The notes: generated from the letters alone by a model not told the origin. A stretch of DNA of 64,000 nt from UBA2211 sp035404185 (GCA_965230985.1 OZ246399.1:186001-250000); one strand, 5' to 3'. Counted from the first letter of the stretch, positions 15,795-25,844 are shown. Numbers and translations: made by a program.

Positions 15795-17048
15795 ATGAAT
15801 ATTAAAAGAAGTCTATTCGAGGAAATAAAAAATCATCTTTCTAAAAAGGAAATTACTTTAATTGTTGGTCCTCGTCAAGTTGGAAAAACAACCATAATGG
15901 AGGAATTAATAAAGCATTTAGAGGAAAAAGGTGAAAAAACTGTCTTTTTCAACCTTGACTACGATTCAGATAAAAAACTATTCGATTCGCAGGAAAATTT
16001 AATAAAAAAAATAGAATTCGAAATAGGGAACAAAGGATACGTTTTTATCGATGAAATTCAAAGAAAAGAAAATGCTGGATTATTTCTTAAAGGCATTTAT
16101 GATAGAAATTTATCATATAAATTTATTGTTTCTGGTTCGGGAAGTTTAGAGTTAAAGGAAAAAATAACCGAATCATTGGCTGGAAGAAAAAGAATGTTTC
16201 TCTTGCGCCCAATAAATTTAAAAGAATTGATAAATTTCAAAACTAACTACAAATACGAAGATAGAATTGACGAATATTTTGATGTCGAGCCTAAAAAATC
16301 AAAAATGTTTTTAGAGGAATATCTTAATTTTGGAGGATACCCCAAGATTATACTAGAAAAAGAACGTTCTGAAAAAAACAAAATAATGGACGATATTTTC
16401 CATAGCTGCATAGAAAAAGACTTATTGAGCCTTTTAAATATTGATAGGCCAGAAGCTTTTTCTTTAATGACTAAAATACTTTCAAGTCAAACTGGACAAA
16501 TATTAAATTATTCAACGCTAGGAAAGCAAGTAGGACTAACTTTTGAACCTCTTAAAAAATATTTATGGTATGCTGAAAAAACTTTCCTCGTCGAGTTATC
16601 TTTTCCTTATTTCCTAAATAAACAAAAAGAAATCACTAAATCTCCTTTAGTTTATTTCCTAGATCTTGGATTAAGGAATTTCTCAATAGATATGATGGGG
16701 AAGATAGATAGTCCTGAAAAATTTGGCTTAATTTTCCAAAACTTCATCTTTAATGTTTTGAGAGAAAAAACTGAGGGGACGGCAGCAACAATAAATTTTT
16801 GGAGAACACTGTCAGGTTCTGAAGTTGACTTTATCATAAACAAAGGTAATGAAATTATTCCAATAGAAGTAAAATATTCAGATATTAAAAATCCGGACAT
16901 TGAAAAATCATTAATAAGTTTTATTGAAAAATATGACCCTAAAGAAGCATGGATAGTTAATTTGTCACTTAGGGCTAATAAAAAAATAGGAAATACAAAT
17001 GTAAAATTTTTACCTTATTATGATTTACTTAAAACAGGCTCAATATAG
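15795..17048 (+). CDS. AAA+ ATPase with C-terminal DUF4143 (AAA_14 type)
   Basis: 417 aa. Walker A GPRQVGKTT near residue 26, Walker B YVFIDEIQ near residue 83, and the sensor stretch FIVSGSGSLELKEKITESLAGR fit AAA_14. The C-terminal half is DUF4143, a PD-(D/E)XK-like fold (SGSEVDFIINKGNEIIPIEVKYS keeps the D...E-x-K pattern). Proteins of this type are abundant in archaea and CPR genomes; their role is unproven, with links to mobile or defence functions suggested. It is monocistronic, with its own promoter and repeat. Confidence 0.87.
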   Translation: MNIKRSLFEEIKNHLSKKEITLIVGPRQVGKTTIMEELIKHLEEKGEKTVFFNLDYDSDKKLFDSQENLIKKIEFEIGNKGYVFIDEIQRKENAGLFLKGIYDRNLSYKFIVSGSGSLELKEKITESLAGRKRMFLLRPINLKELINFKTNYKYEDRIDEYFDVEPKKSKMFLEEYLNFGGYPKIILEKERSEKNKIMDDIFHSCIEKDLLSLLNIDRPEAFSLMTKILSSQTGQILNYSTLGKQVGLTFEPLKKYLWYAEKTFLVELSFPYFLNKQKEITKSPLVYFLDLGLRNFSIDMMGKIDSPEKFGLIFQNFIFNVLREKTEGTAATINFWRTLSGSEVDFIINKGNEIIPIEVKYSDIKNPDIEKSLISFIEKYDPKEAWIVNLSLRANKKIGNTNVKFLPYYDLLKTGSI

Positions 17049-17102
17049 ATTTATTTTATTCAAATCTGTTAAATAACTAGATAGGTAATAATATATTAAT
17101 TA

Positions 17103-17906
17103 ATGAACACCGTAAGACTCAAAAAAGGACTAGGCCAAAACTTATTAAAAGACAAAAACCAAATTAGGAAGATTATGGCTTCTATTAATCTTTCTCCTAA
17201 TGATATTGTTCTAGAAATAGGTCCTGGACTAGGTGCCATAACCCTCGAAATGGCTAAAATTGCCAAAACTGTTTTTTGTATAGAAAAAGACCAGGAAATG
17301 GTTATAGCTTTAAATCAAACAATTAAGGAAGAAAATATTAAAAACGTAAAGATTATTAATGAAGATATCCTTAGATTGTTTATTAACGACAAATTAAACG
17401 TTAAAATTAAAAATTACAAAATTGTTGCCAATATTCCTTACTACTTAACTTCTGTTTTAATTAGAAATTTATTAGAAATCAAAAATCCACCTAAAGACAT
17501 CTTTTTGATGATTCAAAAGGAAGTAGGGGAGCGTATTTGTGCTAAGCCAGGAGACATGTCTATCTTATCTATTGCTGTTCAATATTATGCTAACCCTAAA
17601 ATACTATTTACTGTCCCTAGAGGTTGTTTCTATCCTTCTCCTAAGATAGATAGTGTTTTTATCCGTATCACTCCTAAAGGAATTGATAAAAATGATGAAT
17701 TCTTTAAATTAATTAAAGCGGGATTTTCTCATCCCCGAAAACAATTGATTGGTAATTTGCATAATCAATTAAAGATAGATAAAGAGATAATAAAAAAATG
17801 GCTAGCAGATAATAACCTGAAGCCAGGGGAAAGGGCAGAAGTACTTTCTTTGCCTCAATGGGATTCTTTATTTACTTTACTAAAGAAAAAATTACAAAAG
17901 ATTTAG
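17103..17906 (+). CDS. rsmA: 16S rRNA dimethyladenosine transferase
   Basis: 267 aa. Rossmann methyltransferase with KKGLGQNLLKDKNQI at the start, the SAM site VLEIGPGLGAITLEMA, the acidic loop CIEKD, and the catalytic NIPYYLTS. It dimethylates two adjacent adenines near the 3' end of 16S rRNA. The 3' end overlaps the tail of the convergent minus-strand pilin-like gene by 35 bp, which is unusual for two structural genes and shows how compact the genome is. Confidence 0.97.
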   Translation: MNTVRLKKGLGQNLLKDKNQIRKIMASINLSPNDIVLEIGPGLGAITLEMAKIAKTVFCIEKDQEMVIALNQTIKEENIKNVKIINEDILRLFINDKLNVKIKNYKIVANIPYYLTSVLIRNLLEIKNPPKDIFLMIQKEVGERICAKPGDMSILSIAVQYYANPKILFTVPRGCFYPSPKIDSVFIRITPKGIDKNDEFFKLIKAGFSHPRKQLIGNLHNQLKIDKEIIKKWLADNNLKPGERAEVLSLPQWDSLFTLLKKKLQKI

Positions 17907-18963
17907 GAGTAACTGTAGGACTACATTCTTTGTCGTTCATTTTATAAACGTAACTATATTGTGGGACATTAATGCAACCAGCATTGGTTTTTTTAATAAA
18001 CTGACATCTTCCAGATCCATTTGCTGCCGCTGCTTTAAGCAATATTCCAACATTAGCTCCAGACTGAATTGACGTAATTTCTCCTACAAAATCCGGACAA
18101 GCTTCTGAAAGATTCTTAAATCCGCTTCCACCTTTAATAATGCACTTATTATTTTCTTTGCACTGAACACTGTAATTATCTGGTCTATATTTACAATCAA
18201 TAGTATTGTAAATTGTGATATCACCTGCGTCTCCATTAGTTTTAAAGATAAGAATTGAAGCAAGATTATCTTTACCAATAGGAGGACTATTTTCCTTATC
18301 ATTGGCAATACTCAAATCAGGAATATCACTAAGTGTATATGAACAATCTCCCCTTAGGTCTGCACCTGAACCCTTGTCACTGTTTTTTAAAGCAGCGAAG
18401 AGAACTGCTCCGAATTGAAATCCAGAAGGATTATTAAATCTGATCGATTCCGCTTTATTGTTAAAATTAATATTGCTAAAACTAGCCATTGTTTCCGTAA
18501 CTCTTACTGGTTTTTCATTTTCACTTGAAACATAGTCAGGAGAGTCGTAAAGATAGACTCCTGATGCTTCAGGAATAACTACTTTCGTTTCAGGGGTCTT
18601 TTCTAATTGATCAATTTTAATGCTTGTTAATTGAGGATTAATGATATTTAAAATCATAAAAGAGGCAAGCAATATTGTTAACCCTAAAAAAGTATTTTTT
18701 ATTTTATTCCTAGCACTTTCTAATTTTGCTGGTTCTCCGCGAGCAGAGACATATTCAATTCCAGCCATACATAAAACTGCTCCAGCAATAAAGGCTCCCG
18801 CAGCAATAGCTAAATTAAAAAAGTAAACAACAAATTGAGCTGCGGTAGTATTTTCATTAATATCAATTCCGGCAATCGTTGGATATTGTGTTGCCGCAAA
18901 AACAGGGAAGGAGATTAACATTCCAAAAAAGAGGAATAAAATTGTAATTTTTATTTTTTTCAT
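17872..18963 (-). CDS. T4SS-pilin-like membrane protein with exported beta/gamma-crystallin-like domain
   Basis: 363 aa. Signal peptide (ITILFLFFGMLISFPVFAA), then a two-helix T4SS-pilin region with the loop SARGEPAKLESARNKI. The exported part (~residues 130-363) has beta/gamma-crystallin-like stretches such as SGVYLYDSPDY, DIPDLSIANDK and LASILIF, with several Cys. Last gene of a minus-strand operon of related proteins, 1 bp after its upstream neighbour. It probably forms or decorates the secretion/conjugation apparatus at the cell surface. The crystallin-like call is by motif resemblance only. Confidence 0.75.
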   Translation of the reverse strand: MKKIKITILFLFFGMLISFPVFAATQYPTIAGIDINENTTAAQFVVYFFNLAIAAGAFIAGAVLCMAGIEYVSARGEPAKLESARNKIKNTFLGLTILLASFMILNIINPQLTSIKIDQLEKTPETKVVIPEASGVYLYDSPDYVSSENEKPVRVTETMASFSNINFNNKAESIRFNNPSGFQFGAVLFAALKNSDKGSGADLRGDCSYTLSDIPDLSIANDKENSPPIGKDNLASILIFKTNGDAGDITIYNTIDCKYRPDNYSVQCKENNKCIIKGGSGFKNLSEACPDFVGEITSIQSGANVGILLKAAAANGSGRCQFIKKTNAGCINVPQYSYVYKMNDKECSPTVTPKSFVIFSLVK

Positions 18964-18964
18964 T

Positions 18965-20365
18965 CTAACTTTTAGGTATAATTATAATAGATTTAGGATT
19001 TATTCCTCCGGTTGTATATATATTTGTACCTTCTAACTTAGAAAAACAATTTGACCCTTTTAAATATGTTGGATCAAAATATTTACAACGTGTTCCTGAT
19101 GTTAATAGCGTCCCTGAACTACCTTGTCCAACTTCTGAGGTGCTTAAAACAATTCCAATATCTCCAGTGATTTCAAAAGACATAATAGTATCAGGACCAG
19201 CGCTATTGCCTTTGCCAAGTTTTATCTTACAATCATATTGATCAGATAAATCGTTTATATTTTGCAAACCCTGAACATCTCCATTATCTACTGGTATATG
19301 GCAAGCTTTAATTTCTGTTGCTGACGCTGTAGCATCTGATTTTCCACAATTATCTTTAGTGTATAGAATGACTTCTCCTCTCGATTTGGAAATAACGTTT
19401 TCATCAGGATTAACCGCAGCAACTATTATTGAAGAAACAGTGTCATTTCCAATTGTGTCAGAATAACTTTTACCATCATTAATACTCATGCTCATATCTG
19501 GAACATCCATTCCAATAAAAGCACACCTTCCTTCATAGTTTGGATCTTGAAAAACAACTGCATAATACATAGTTTCAATACCACTATCGTCCTCTTTCAT
19601 TAAAATATTTCTTTCTATTGATTTTGTATAATTATCAAATTCCATTGATGTTTTAGATAGATCAGGAATACTAGTTGATGTAAATAGAGGAAAACTCTTC
19701 ACGCCTGGCTTAAAACTGGTGCCATCGTATAAATAAATACCCGCTCTATTTAATACAAAATAAATTGATTTTGCTCCAGCTATATTTCCATTACAAGTTC
19801 CTTGAGAGCAATTAATTTCCGTTGGTGTTCCCTTATAATCAACTTCTGGATAAGTGTACACTTTAAATAAGTAATCTTTAGGAAACTTCCATGTTACGCT
19901 CTGAACTTTTCCACCAACACTTTTTTCAATATCTGTTAGATTAGTATCAATACATTTTTGTTTTTCCTTTCCTTCAGACGTTAAAACTTTTGCAATAATA
20001 CCATGATCGCAATATAAATCATCTATTTTAACGGTAGTTAAATTATCGTTTATCGTCTTAAGAATCAAATAACAACCAACAAGAACGGCAATCCCAAAAA
20101 GAGTATTAACAATCTTACCTTTAGCTGACTCTATCTTGCTGGGATTTCCACTTGAGGTTACCCATTCTATCCCAGCCATAACCATCATAATTACCGCTGC
20201 AAGAGCACCAAGGGCTATGCCAAAATTAAATAAATAAATAATGAATTGGGCTGCGGTAGTATTTTCATCAATAGTAATGTTACCATATTGCGTTGCCGCA
20301 AAAACAGGAATAGCAAAAAAAGATAAAAATATTACTGCTGTTGCTGTTATTGTTTTAATCTTCAT
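18965..20365 (-). CDS. T4SS-pilin-like membrane protein with larger beta/gamma-crystallin-like ectodomain
   Basis: 466 aa from the ATG at 20365; a TTG 24 bp upstream would overlap the preceding gene. Signal sequence ITATAVIFLSFFAIPVFAA, pilin helices with the SSGNPSKIESAKGKI loop, then about 340 exported residues. These include NYEGRCAFIGMDVPDM and NDTVSSIIVAAV, which closely resemble beta/gamma-crystallin repeats. Its N-terminus is nearly the same as that of the next gene (AATQ...NENTTAAQF), so the two arose by duplication. Confidence 0.77.
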   Translation of the reverse strand: MKIKTITATAVIFLSFFAIPVFAATQYGNITIDENTTAAQFIIYLFNFGIALGALAAVIMMVMAGIEWVTSSGNPSKIESAKGKIVNTLFGIAVLVGCYLILKTINDNLTTVKIDDLYCDHGIIAKVLTSEGKEKQKCIDTNLTDIEKSVGGKVQSVTWKFPKDYLFKVYTYPEVDYKGTPTEINCSQGTCNGNIAGAKSIYFVLNRAGIYLYDGTSFKPGVKSFPLFTSTSIPDLSKTSMEFDNYTKSIERNILMKEDDSGIETMYYAVVFQDPNYEGRCAFIGMDVPDMSMSINDGKSYSDTIGNDTVSSIIVAAVNPDENVISKSRGEVILYTKDNCGKSDATASATEIKACHIPVDNGDVQGLQNINDLSDQYDCKIKLGKGNSAGPDTIMSFEITGDIGIVLSTSEVGQGSSGTLLTSGTRCKYFDPTYLKGSNCFSKLEGTNIYTTGGINPKSIIIIPKS

Positions 20366-20376
20366 ACGTATTAATA

Positions 20377-23001
20377 TTATTGACAACAATAATAGTTGTC
20401 CATGTAATTTTTAGTAATTGTTAAACACCCTGGGTCGGTTTCGTCTCCCACACGATTAATATTATAAAAACATTTTTCTTTTTCTTTGGCAGTCAAGTTA
20501 TCACTATTATAGGGATAACAATTAATATATGGAAGATCTCCTTCTTTCTTTTCATAGTAGGGAGGGAATAGGGGAAGGATAGTCAGACTAGTATTTGATG
20601 CTTCGTAACAACTCATAACCCTAACAGTACTGGAAGCTTCTTTGTATGGACGACTGTATCCCTTTACGCAACCAGTTAATCTTTCCCTTGAGTCTTTTAA
20701 CATATCAAATAAATCAAACCTCTTTTTTAACTTTAGATCCTTACTTAATGTTGCATCACAAGTAAAATTACTAAGATCAAAAACCATATAATCAGGACAA
20801 ACAGTTCCAATAAGATCTGATGTGGCGACACTTTCATACTCCTTCGGTTTACCATTCTCGTCTAAATCCTTTATTTCTCCAACCTGAGCTAATTCAAACA
20901 ACATTGCTTCTCTTTCTTCCATTTTTTGGACATATCCTACTTTGCTTCTTTTTAATGCTCTTGAAGATTCTTCAGTGGTACTATCTGTCTCTTCAAAACA
21001 AGATCTCTCAACAACCCTGGTTTGATATAAATCTTTCATAAGCATACAAAAACTTCGATAAGGACAAGTCCAATAATCATCTTGAGGCACAAGCACTGCG
21101 GGACATATTAAGGTACAACATGTAGAACATCCTCCGTATTTCTTTATTGATTTTTTTGAACAAATAGTTGAATTACCAGTTCTATCCATTTCTTCCTGTT
21201 CTTTAATTTTGCAAGTAGTTTCTTTCGGCTCGCAATATTTACAACCATCGATGCTTACCGTAGGAGGGCAACAGTCTCCTTTACAAAAACAACTAGGATG
21301 CTCGCAAACATTTATTAAATTCGGGCTACTGTTAGTACAATTACTGCTATTACAATCATTAGGAAGACTAGCTACCGACATACCCGTATTATACATTCCT
21401 TGAACTTCTTCTTTTATCTTTTCTATCCTTTTTGATACTTCTTTCCCCCAAGCTTCAGAATAATCGACTGTTTCTCCGATACGAATCAATCCTCCATACA
21501 TTTCATTGGCTACGTCTTTAGTTTCAATATTGCATGTATAATCAGTAGCGTCTGTTATCGCATTTTTATCTTTCATGTCTGCATTATATTCAGGACTGTA
21601 ATAGAAAGTTGCTCCATCTCCATTGTATGAATAATATTCTTTACATTGTAAGGCCTCTGAAGCTCCTGTAGCTTTTGTGCATGCTTTGTCTTTATAGGTT
21701 GATTCCATCTCACAAACTCTTTCTTTTGCGTTTAGTTCATACTTTATATCTTTTTCAGGGCAAACCTTTTTTCCATCTTTATCGGTTGCTGATTTTACAC
21801 AATTAGATTCTCTACAATATCTAGAAATATCAGTATCAACTTTGGGATCAGGTTTAAACGCTTCTTTCGTTACAGAAACATTTTCCATTGTTTGTACATA
21901 ATTATATACCTCAGCTAGCGTTATTCTTTCACCATATGGTTCTTTCATCTTTAATTCAGCCTCTTCTAATGCTTTAATCTCTTTATCATAGTATTCCTTA
22001 AAAGAATTTAATCTCTTAATTCCTTCATTAATTGTTAAAAGATTAAATGGCTGTCTGTTTTTTATAAATGGTCCACCCTCGATTGATCCATCGTAACAAA
22101 TCTCATCTGGTTTGCTGCCACCCATTAATTCTTTAATTTCCTGACTTTTGCACTCTATTGCTAGTCTATTGCCACAAGTATCATGATCATACTGCCTAAT
22201 TTCTCTGCCGTTTACTGTGGCTATAAGTTTATATGGATTCTTTGGATCTTTTGTACATCCTTGTCCAGCAGCTCCACAACATTCGCAATAAGATGTGCCA
22301 GAAGGAGAAGGACAATCCCCAGTACTCCAAAATACTTCTCCAGGAACAGTATATGGAGGAAGGAAATCATAATAAGCTCTTTTACAGCTGCAGTTACCTT
22401 TAAGTAAAGAATTTAAGTCTGCGATTAATGTGTTTAAATGGACTTCCACTTTTTGTTTAATAGCATCATCTAAAAGTTTAATGCAGTAAAACATGTCTTT
22501 ATCTAAAAGAGCATCTTCTTTATCTATCTTTCCATCTTTATTTCTATCAATTGTATTACCAATAATAAGATTACCACTATCATCAAGAGCCTTGTGCTCA
22601 TATTCATAGCAGGGGACTAAGTTTACTACTGATGATGTGCCAGCTAAAATTGCTTCGGTTAATGTTCCAATTGGAATTTCTTCAAAACTATAATTCTTGG
22701 GCTTGTCTGTTTCTGGCGTAGGAGTAATTATAGGAATTGTTATACCTGTTTTACCTAAAGAAATATTTTCAACATTTATTATTCCCGGATTAATTGTTGT
22801 TAAAAGAATATAAGAAGTTAAAATAACAGTTAAACCAATAAGACTATTAATAATTCTTTGTTTAGCGCTTTGTATTTCAGAAGGATTGCCACGCGACTGA
22901 ACTATTTTTATTCCAGCGGCAATAATAACGATAAAAGCTAAAACGGCTACTGCGCCTAGAGAAAAATTAAAAAGATAGATTATGTATCCTGAAAATTCCA
23001 T
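20377..23001 (-). CDS. Giant Cys-rich exported protein with N-terminal T4SS-pilin helices
   Basis: 874 aa. The N-terminus (FSGYIIYLFNFSLGAVAVLA, then SRGNPSEIQSAKQRIINSL and a second helix) matches the pilin region of its two neighbours, but no cleavable signal precedes it. The remaining ~790 residues are soluble with dozens of Cys in short spacings (CECCGAAGQGC, CSTCCTLICP, CFCKGDCCPP). This suggests a disulfide-rich extracellular structure, perhaps an adhesin or pilus-tip protein. I do not recognise named domains. It is 1 bp from the upstream 110-aa gene and shares its operon. Confidence 0.72.
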   Translation of the reverse strand: MEFSGYIIYLFNFSLGAVAVLAFIVIIAAGIKIVQSRGNPSEIQSAKQRIINSLIGLTVILTSYILLTTINPGIINVENISLGKTGITIPIITPTPETDKPKNYSFEEIPIGTLTEAILAGTSSVVNLVPCYEYEHKALDDSGNLIIGNTIDRNKDGKIDKEDALLDKDMFYCIKLLDDAIKQKVEVHLNTLIADLNSLLKGNCSCKRAYYDFLPPYTVPGEVFWSTGDCPSPSGTSYCECCGAAGQGCTKDPKNPYKLIATVNGREIRQYDHDTCGNRLAIECKSQEIKELMGGSKPDEICYDGSIEGGPFIKNRQPFNLLTINEGIKRLNSFKEYYDKEIKALEEAELKMKEPYGERITLAEVYNYVQTMENVSVTKEAFKPDPKVDTDISRYCRESNCVKSATDKDGKKVCPEKDIKYELNAKERVCEMESTYKDKACTKATGASEALQCKEYYSYNGDGATFYYSPEYNADMKDKNAITDATDYTCNIETKDVANEMYGGLIRIGETVDYSEAWGKEVSKRIEKIKEEVQGMYNTGMSVASLPNDCNSSNCTNSSPNLINVCEHPSCFCKGDCCPPTVSIDGCKYCEPKETTCKIKEQEEMDRTGNSTICSKKSIKKYGGCSTCCTLICPAVLVPQDDYWTCPYRSFCMLMKDLYQTRVVERSCFEETDSTTEESSRALKRSKVGYVQKMEEREAMLFELAQVGEIKDLDENGKPKEYESVATSDLIGTVCPDYMVFDLSNFTCDATLSKDLKLKKRFDLFDMLKDSRERLTGCVKGYSRPYKEASSTVRVMSCYEASNTSLTILPLFPPYYEKKEGDLPYINCYPYNSDNLTAKEKEKCFYNINRVGDETDPGCLTITKNYMDNYYCCQ

Positions 23002-23002
23002 T

Positions 23003-23335
23003 TTATTCTTCTTCTAAATTATATAACACTGACAATGTCCAAAAAGGAAGACATCCTAAGTAGGGAATTAGCTCTAAAATTGACGCAGTAAAAAATTTAC
23101 TTGTTTTTCCAGTAAAGGCATTCTTAATGCCATTTATTGCTCCTTTTTTCCCTTGCTTATGTAAAGCTTTTTTCCCTCTCAATAATAGCCATGTGTTTAT
23201 AAATGCGATGCCTATTATATCTGTTATTCCAAAGTCATCTAATCCAAAAAAAATTAAAATGATTCCTATCAAATCAAGCATTAATGCGAAAGGAAGCATG
23301 AAAAATGTTTCAGGAGTAAATTTAATATTAAACAT
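23003..23335 (-). CDS. Small polytopic membrane protein, first gene of the pilin-like operon
   Basis: 110 aa with about three hydrophobic segments (MLPFALMLDLIGIILIFFGL, DIIGIAFINTWLLL, ILELIPYLGCLPFWTLSVLY) around a basic loop (GKKALHKQGKKG). No family recognised. Its stop is 1 bp from the giant Cys-rich gene. A minus-strand promoter sits immediately upstream with the -10 about 8 bp from the ATG. The position suggests a membrane component of the same machine. Confidence 0.6.
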   Translation of the reverse strand: MFNIKFTPETFFMLPFALMLDLIGIILIFFGLDDFGITDIIGIAFINTWLLLRGKKALHKQGKKGAINGIKNAFTGKTSKFFTASILELIPYLGCLPFWTLSVLYNLEEE

Positions 23336-23343
23336 ACATTTTA

Positions 23344-23372
23344 ATTATACTTTATCGTTTAAAAGCGTACAA
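23344..23372 (-). promoter_or_regulatory. Promoter of the minus-strand pilin-like operon
   Basis: On the minus strand: TTGTAC, 17-bp spacer, TATAAT, with the start codon 8 bp beyond the -10, so the transcript would be leaderless or nearly so. Confidence 0.55.
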
Positions 23373-23374
23373 GC

Positions 23375-23403
23375 TTGACAATATTACATATAGACATTAT
23401 AAT
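23375..23403 (+). promoter_or_regulatory. Perfect consensus promoter (TTGACA-17-TATAAT)
   Basis: TTGACA at 23375-23380 and TATAAT at 23398-23403, exactly 17 bp apart. It drives the 105-aa membrane protein gene with a leader of about 70 nt, and lies back to back with the pilin-operon promoter. Confidence 0.8.
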
Positions 23404-23478
23404 ATATATAGAACCTTGGTAGTCTCGGAGAGTCTACAAAGTTCATCACAATTATATACATATTTGGAGGAATTAAAA

Positions 23479-23796
23479 ATGAAGACTATATACGCATTTA
23501 TTCTTATCGTAATCTGCATCGCAATTACGATTGTTGGCTGGAATGGATTAATGAAAACCTACTCTGCACAGTCTTCCTCAGACAATGGAAACAGGGACAT
23601 AAGCACAGCAGATGGCATGAACTACTACTTGAACCGAATAAGTGAGTTCGACGATCACTCAGAAAAAAAGAATCCATTTGTTGCTCCAATAGGATCCACT
23701 GCCATAGGAATCGTTGGGGCTTGTTATGGAGCTTATTCTATAGCAAAAAACATGCACCCAAAATTACCTAAGGATTCGAAACCAATGGGAGGCTAA
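23479..23796 (+). CDS. Small membrane protein with strong expression signals, function unknown
   Basis: 105 aa. The ATG at 23479 is preferred over an in-frame upstream start because GGAGG lies 8 bp before it. N-terminal TM helix (YAFILIVICIAITIVGW), a polar middle segment, then a weaker hydrophobic Gly-rich helix (PIGSTAIGIVGACYGAYSIA) and a Lys/Pro tail. The perfect consensus promoter, strong Shine-Dalgarno and less AT-biased codons set it apart from neighbours, implying abundant expression or a different origin. No family recognised; it lies just before the TrbL-like gene. Confidence 0.65.
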   Translation: MKTIYAFILIVICIAITIVGWNGLMKTYSAQSSSDNGNRDISTADGMNYYLNRISEFDDHSEKKNPFVAPIGSTAIGIVGACYGAYSIAKNMHPKLPKDSKPMGG

Positions 23797-23875
23797 TTTT
23801 AAAAATTATTCGCCCATTTTTTAATTCAAAAGTATTTACAGTTAAACATAAGTTATATATAATAAAATTAATATT

Positions 23876-25843
23876 ATGTTTAAATTTAAAAAAATAAAAA
23901 TAATAGCTTGTTCTTTATTTATTTTTTTAATAATTATTTTACCGTTAGGAAATATATTAGCGGCCGACCCATTTGAGAACATTGCTAATCTTTGGTTTAT
24001 GGGACCAACTTCAATCCCTGCTGGAATTTTATTGACCGGACTTCAGTATGTTAATCTTCTACCAGAAACAAAAGAAGGAGGAGATATAAACAATCCGGTT
24101 GATTTTGTATTTTCGGGAATAGCAAAATTTGGATACACACTTTTATATACTGGATCTACCGCACTGCTAACGCTTGGACAATCATTATTGGGTTACGTTA
24201 TAGATGGAAATTTTACAGGAATGGGCATAACAGATTTTAACACAAAAAGCCCTACTTATAATCCAGTCGTAGCAGAAGGATGGGGAATAGTAAGAAATAT
24301 TGCCAATGCAGCATTAATAATAGGATTAGTTATTATTGCCATTAATATAATAATAGGAAGAGAAGAAAATAAAGCAAAAAAAACATTAGTTAATTTTATA
24401 ATCATTGCTCTTTTAATAAATTTCACTCCTGTTCTTTGTGGATTCTTGATAGATGGTTGTAATATTGTAACAAAATCATTTATAACTGGTGGAATAAATC
24501 CAGCGTTTTCTAATTCAGTACTATCGTCTTTCGATGATATAAGAAAAAAAATTCCTAGTCAAAGTATGACTTTAATTTTTGCAGGAATAATTTTTTTAAT
24601 ATTTTCTCTTATTTCTTTTTTTATTTATGTTCTCTATGCTATTTTATTCGCCGCTAGATATGTAATCTTGTGGATACTTGTGATAGCTTCGCCAATAGCA
24701 TTTGCAACAAAAGTTTTCCCACAATCAAAATATATTAGAAATATTTTTCCAAGCATTCTTTATTGGGATGATTGGATACAAAGCTTTGTTCAGTGGTGTA
24801 CAATAGGAATACCTGCTGGATTATTCATATATCTATCAAATATGATGATAACTACGGCTCAAAAAACTCCAGCTCCAACAAGTTCAGGAAATATTATTAC
24901 TGATGTTATTGGAGGACTTCTCATATACTTCATTCCTCTTTTGTTTCTTATTGCAGGATTTTTTGTCACTATATCTACGGGAGGACAAGTTGGTTCATTT
25001 GTCGGAGGTATTGCTACTGGCGCTTGGGCAATGAGTGGAGGAAAAATTGCAGGAAGATTAATGGGAGGAGTAAAAGATACTGCTGAAAGATCTCTAACTC
25101 TAGCAAAAGAAGGAATCGCTGGTACTGGAGGAGCAATACTTACAGGAAAAACTCCTTTGTCTTTCGAAAACAGAGAAGAAGGCAGAAGAACTCTTGATAA
25201 ATTATCATTTGGGGCTCCAAGCGCTAAAGATGATAAAGAGGCTGCTCAAGATTATCTTAAAAAACATCCTGGAGCTTATGACTTTAAAACTAGAGAAGGA
25301 TTAAAAAGAACCGAACTTAATAAAGATGTTGGAGAATATATAGATGGTGCAAAAACACCCGATGAATTAAAGGCCATCATTAAAGACATTGAAACTCTTG
25401 GAAGTCAAAAAACTAAAGATATGGCTGCTATTAAACTTGCAGGAAAAACCGATATACTGAAAGATGGCTATAGCAATTTTGTTAATAACACAGACAACAA
25501 AATTAATATAACAAATAAGATCGAAGGAATGAGCGCAAAAACTGCACAAAAAGATATTAGTGCTAAAGCTCTTGGTAATTATGATATATTTAAAAATCTT
25601 AATGTAAAACAGATAGATTATATTGCAGATCAAGGCTCTGAAAAACAAAGACAAGCAATGAAAGAAATGATTTGGGGAAGTGGCAACGCAGAGTTTGCAA
25701 AAAAAATGAGTGATTTAGTTTTAAAATCTCAAAATAAGGTTGCTGGAAAAACTTTTACTCCGAAAGAGATGGCTGAGGCAAAAGCAGAATATGATAAAAA
25801 TGTAGAAAATATACAAGCACTTCTTAATAAAAAAATTGTATAA
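23876..25843 (+). CDS. TrbL/VirB6-like polytopic T4SS membrane protein
   Basis: 655 aa. Signal-like N-terminus, then about six TM segments (for example NAALIIGLVIIAINIIIG, IIFLIFSLISFFIYVLYAILF, LLIYFIPLLFLIAGFFVTIST). After residue ~380 there is a long soluble Lys/Ala/Gly-rich region. The combination of a TrbL-like membrane core and a soluble tail is common to CPR T4SS-like loci. It should form part of the inner-membrane channel with the VirB4 and PrgI proteins encoded at 38.7-41.5 kb. Two bases separate its stop from the next gene. Confidence 0.75.
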   Translation: MFKFKKIKIIACSLFIFLIIILPLGNILAADPFENIANLWFMGPTSIPAGILLTGLQYVNLLPETKEGGDINNPVDFVFSGIAKFGYTLLYTGSTALLTLGQSLLGYVIDGNFTGMGITDFNTKSPTYNPVVAEGWGIVRNIANAALIIGLVIIAINIIIGREENKAKKTLVNFIIIALLINFTPVLCGFLIDGCNIVTKSFITGGINPAFSNSVLSSFDDIRKKIPSQSMTLIFAGIIFLIFSLISFFIYVLYAILFAARYVILWILVIASPIAFATKVFPQSKYIRNIFPSILYWDDWIQSFVQWCTIGIPAGLFIYLSNMMITTAQKTPAPTSSGNIITDVIGGLLIYFIPLLFLIAGFFVTISTGGQVGSFVGGIATGAWAMSGGKIAGRLMGGVKDTAERSLTLAKEGIAGTGGAILTGKTPLSFENREEGRRTLDKLSFGAPSAKDDKEAAQDYLKKHPGAYDFKTREGLKRTELNKDVGEYIDGAKTPDELKAIIKDIETLGSQKTKDMAAIKLAGKTDILKDGYSNFVNNTDNKINITNKIEGMSAKTAQKDISAKALGNYDIFKNLNVKQIDYIADQGSEKQRQAMKEMIWGSGNAEFAKKMSDLVLKSQNKVAGKTFTPKEMAEAKAEYDKNVENIQALLNKKIV

Positions 25844-25844
25844 A

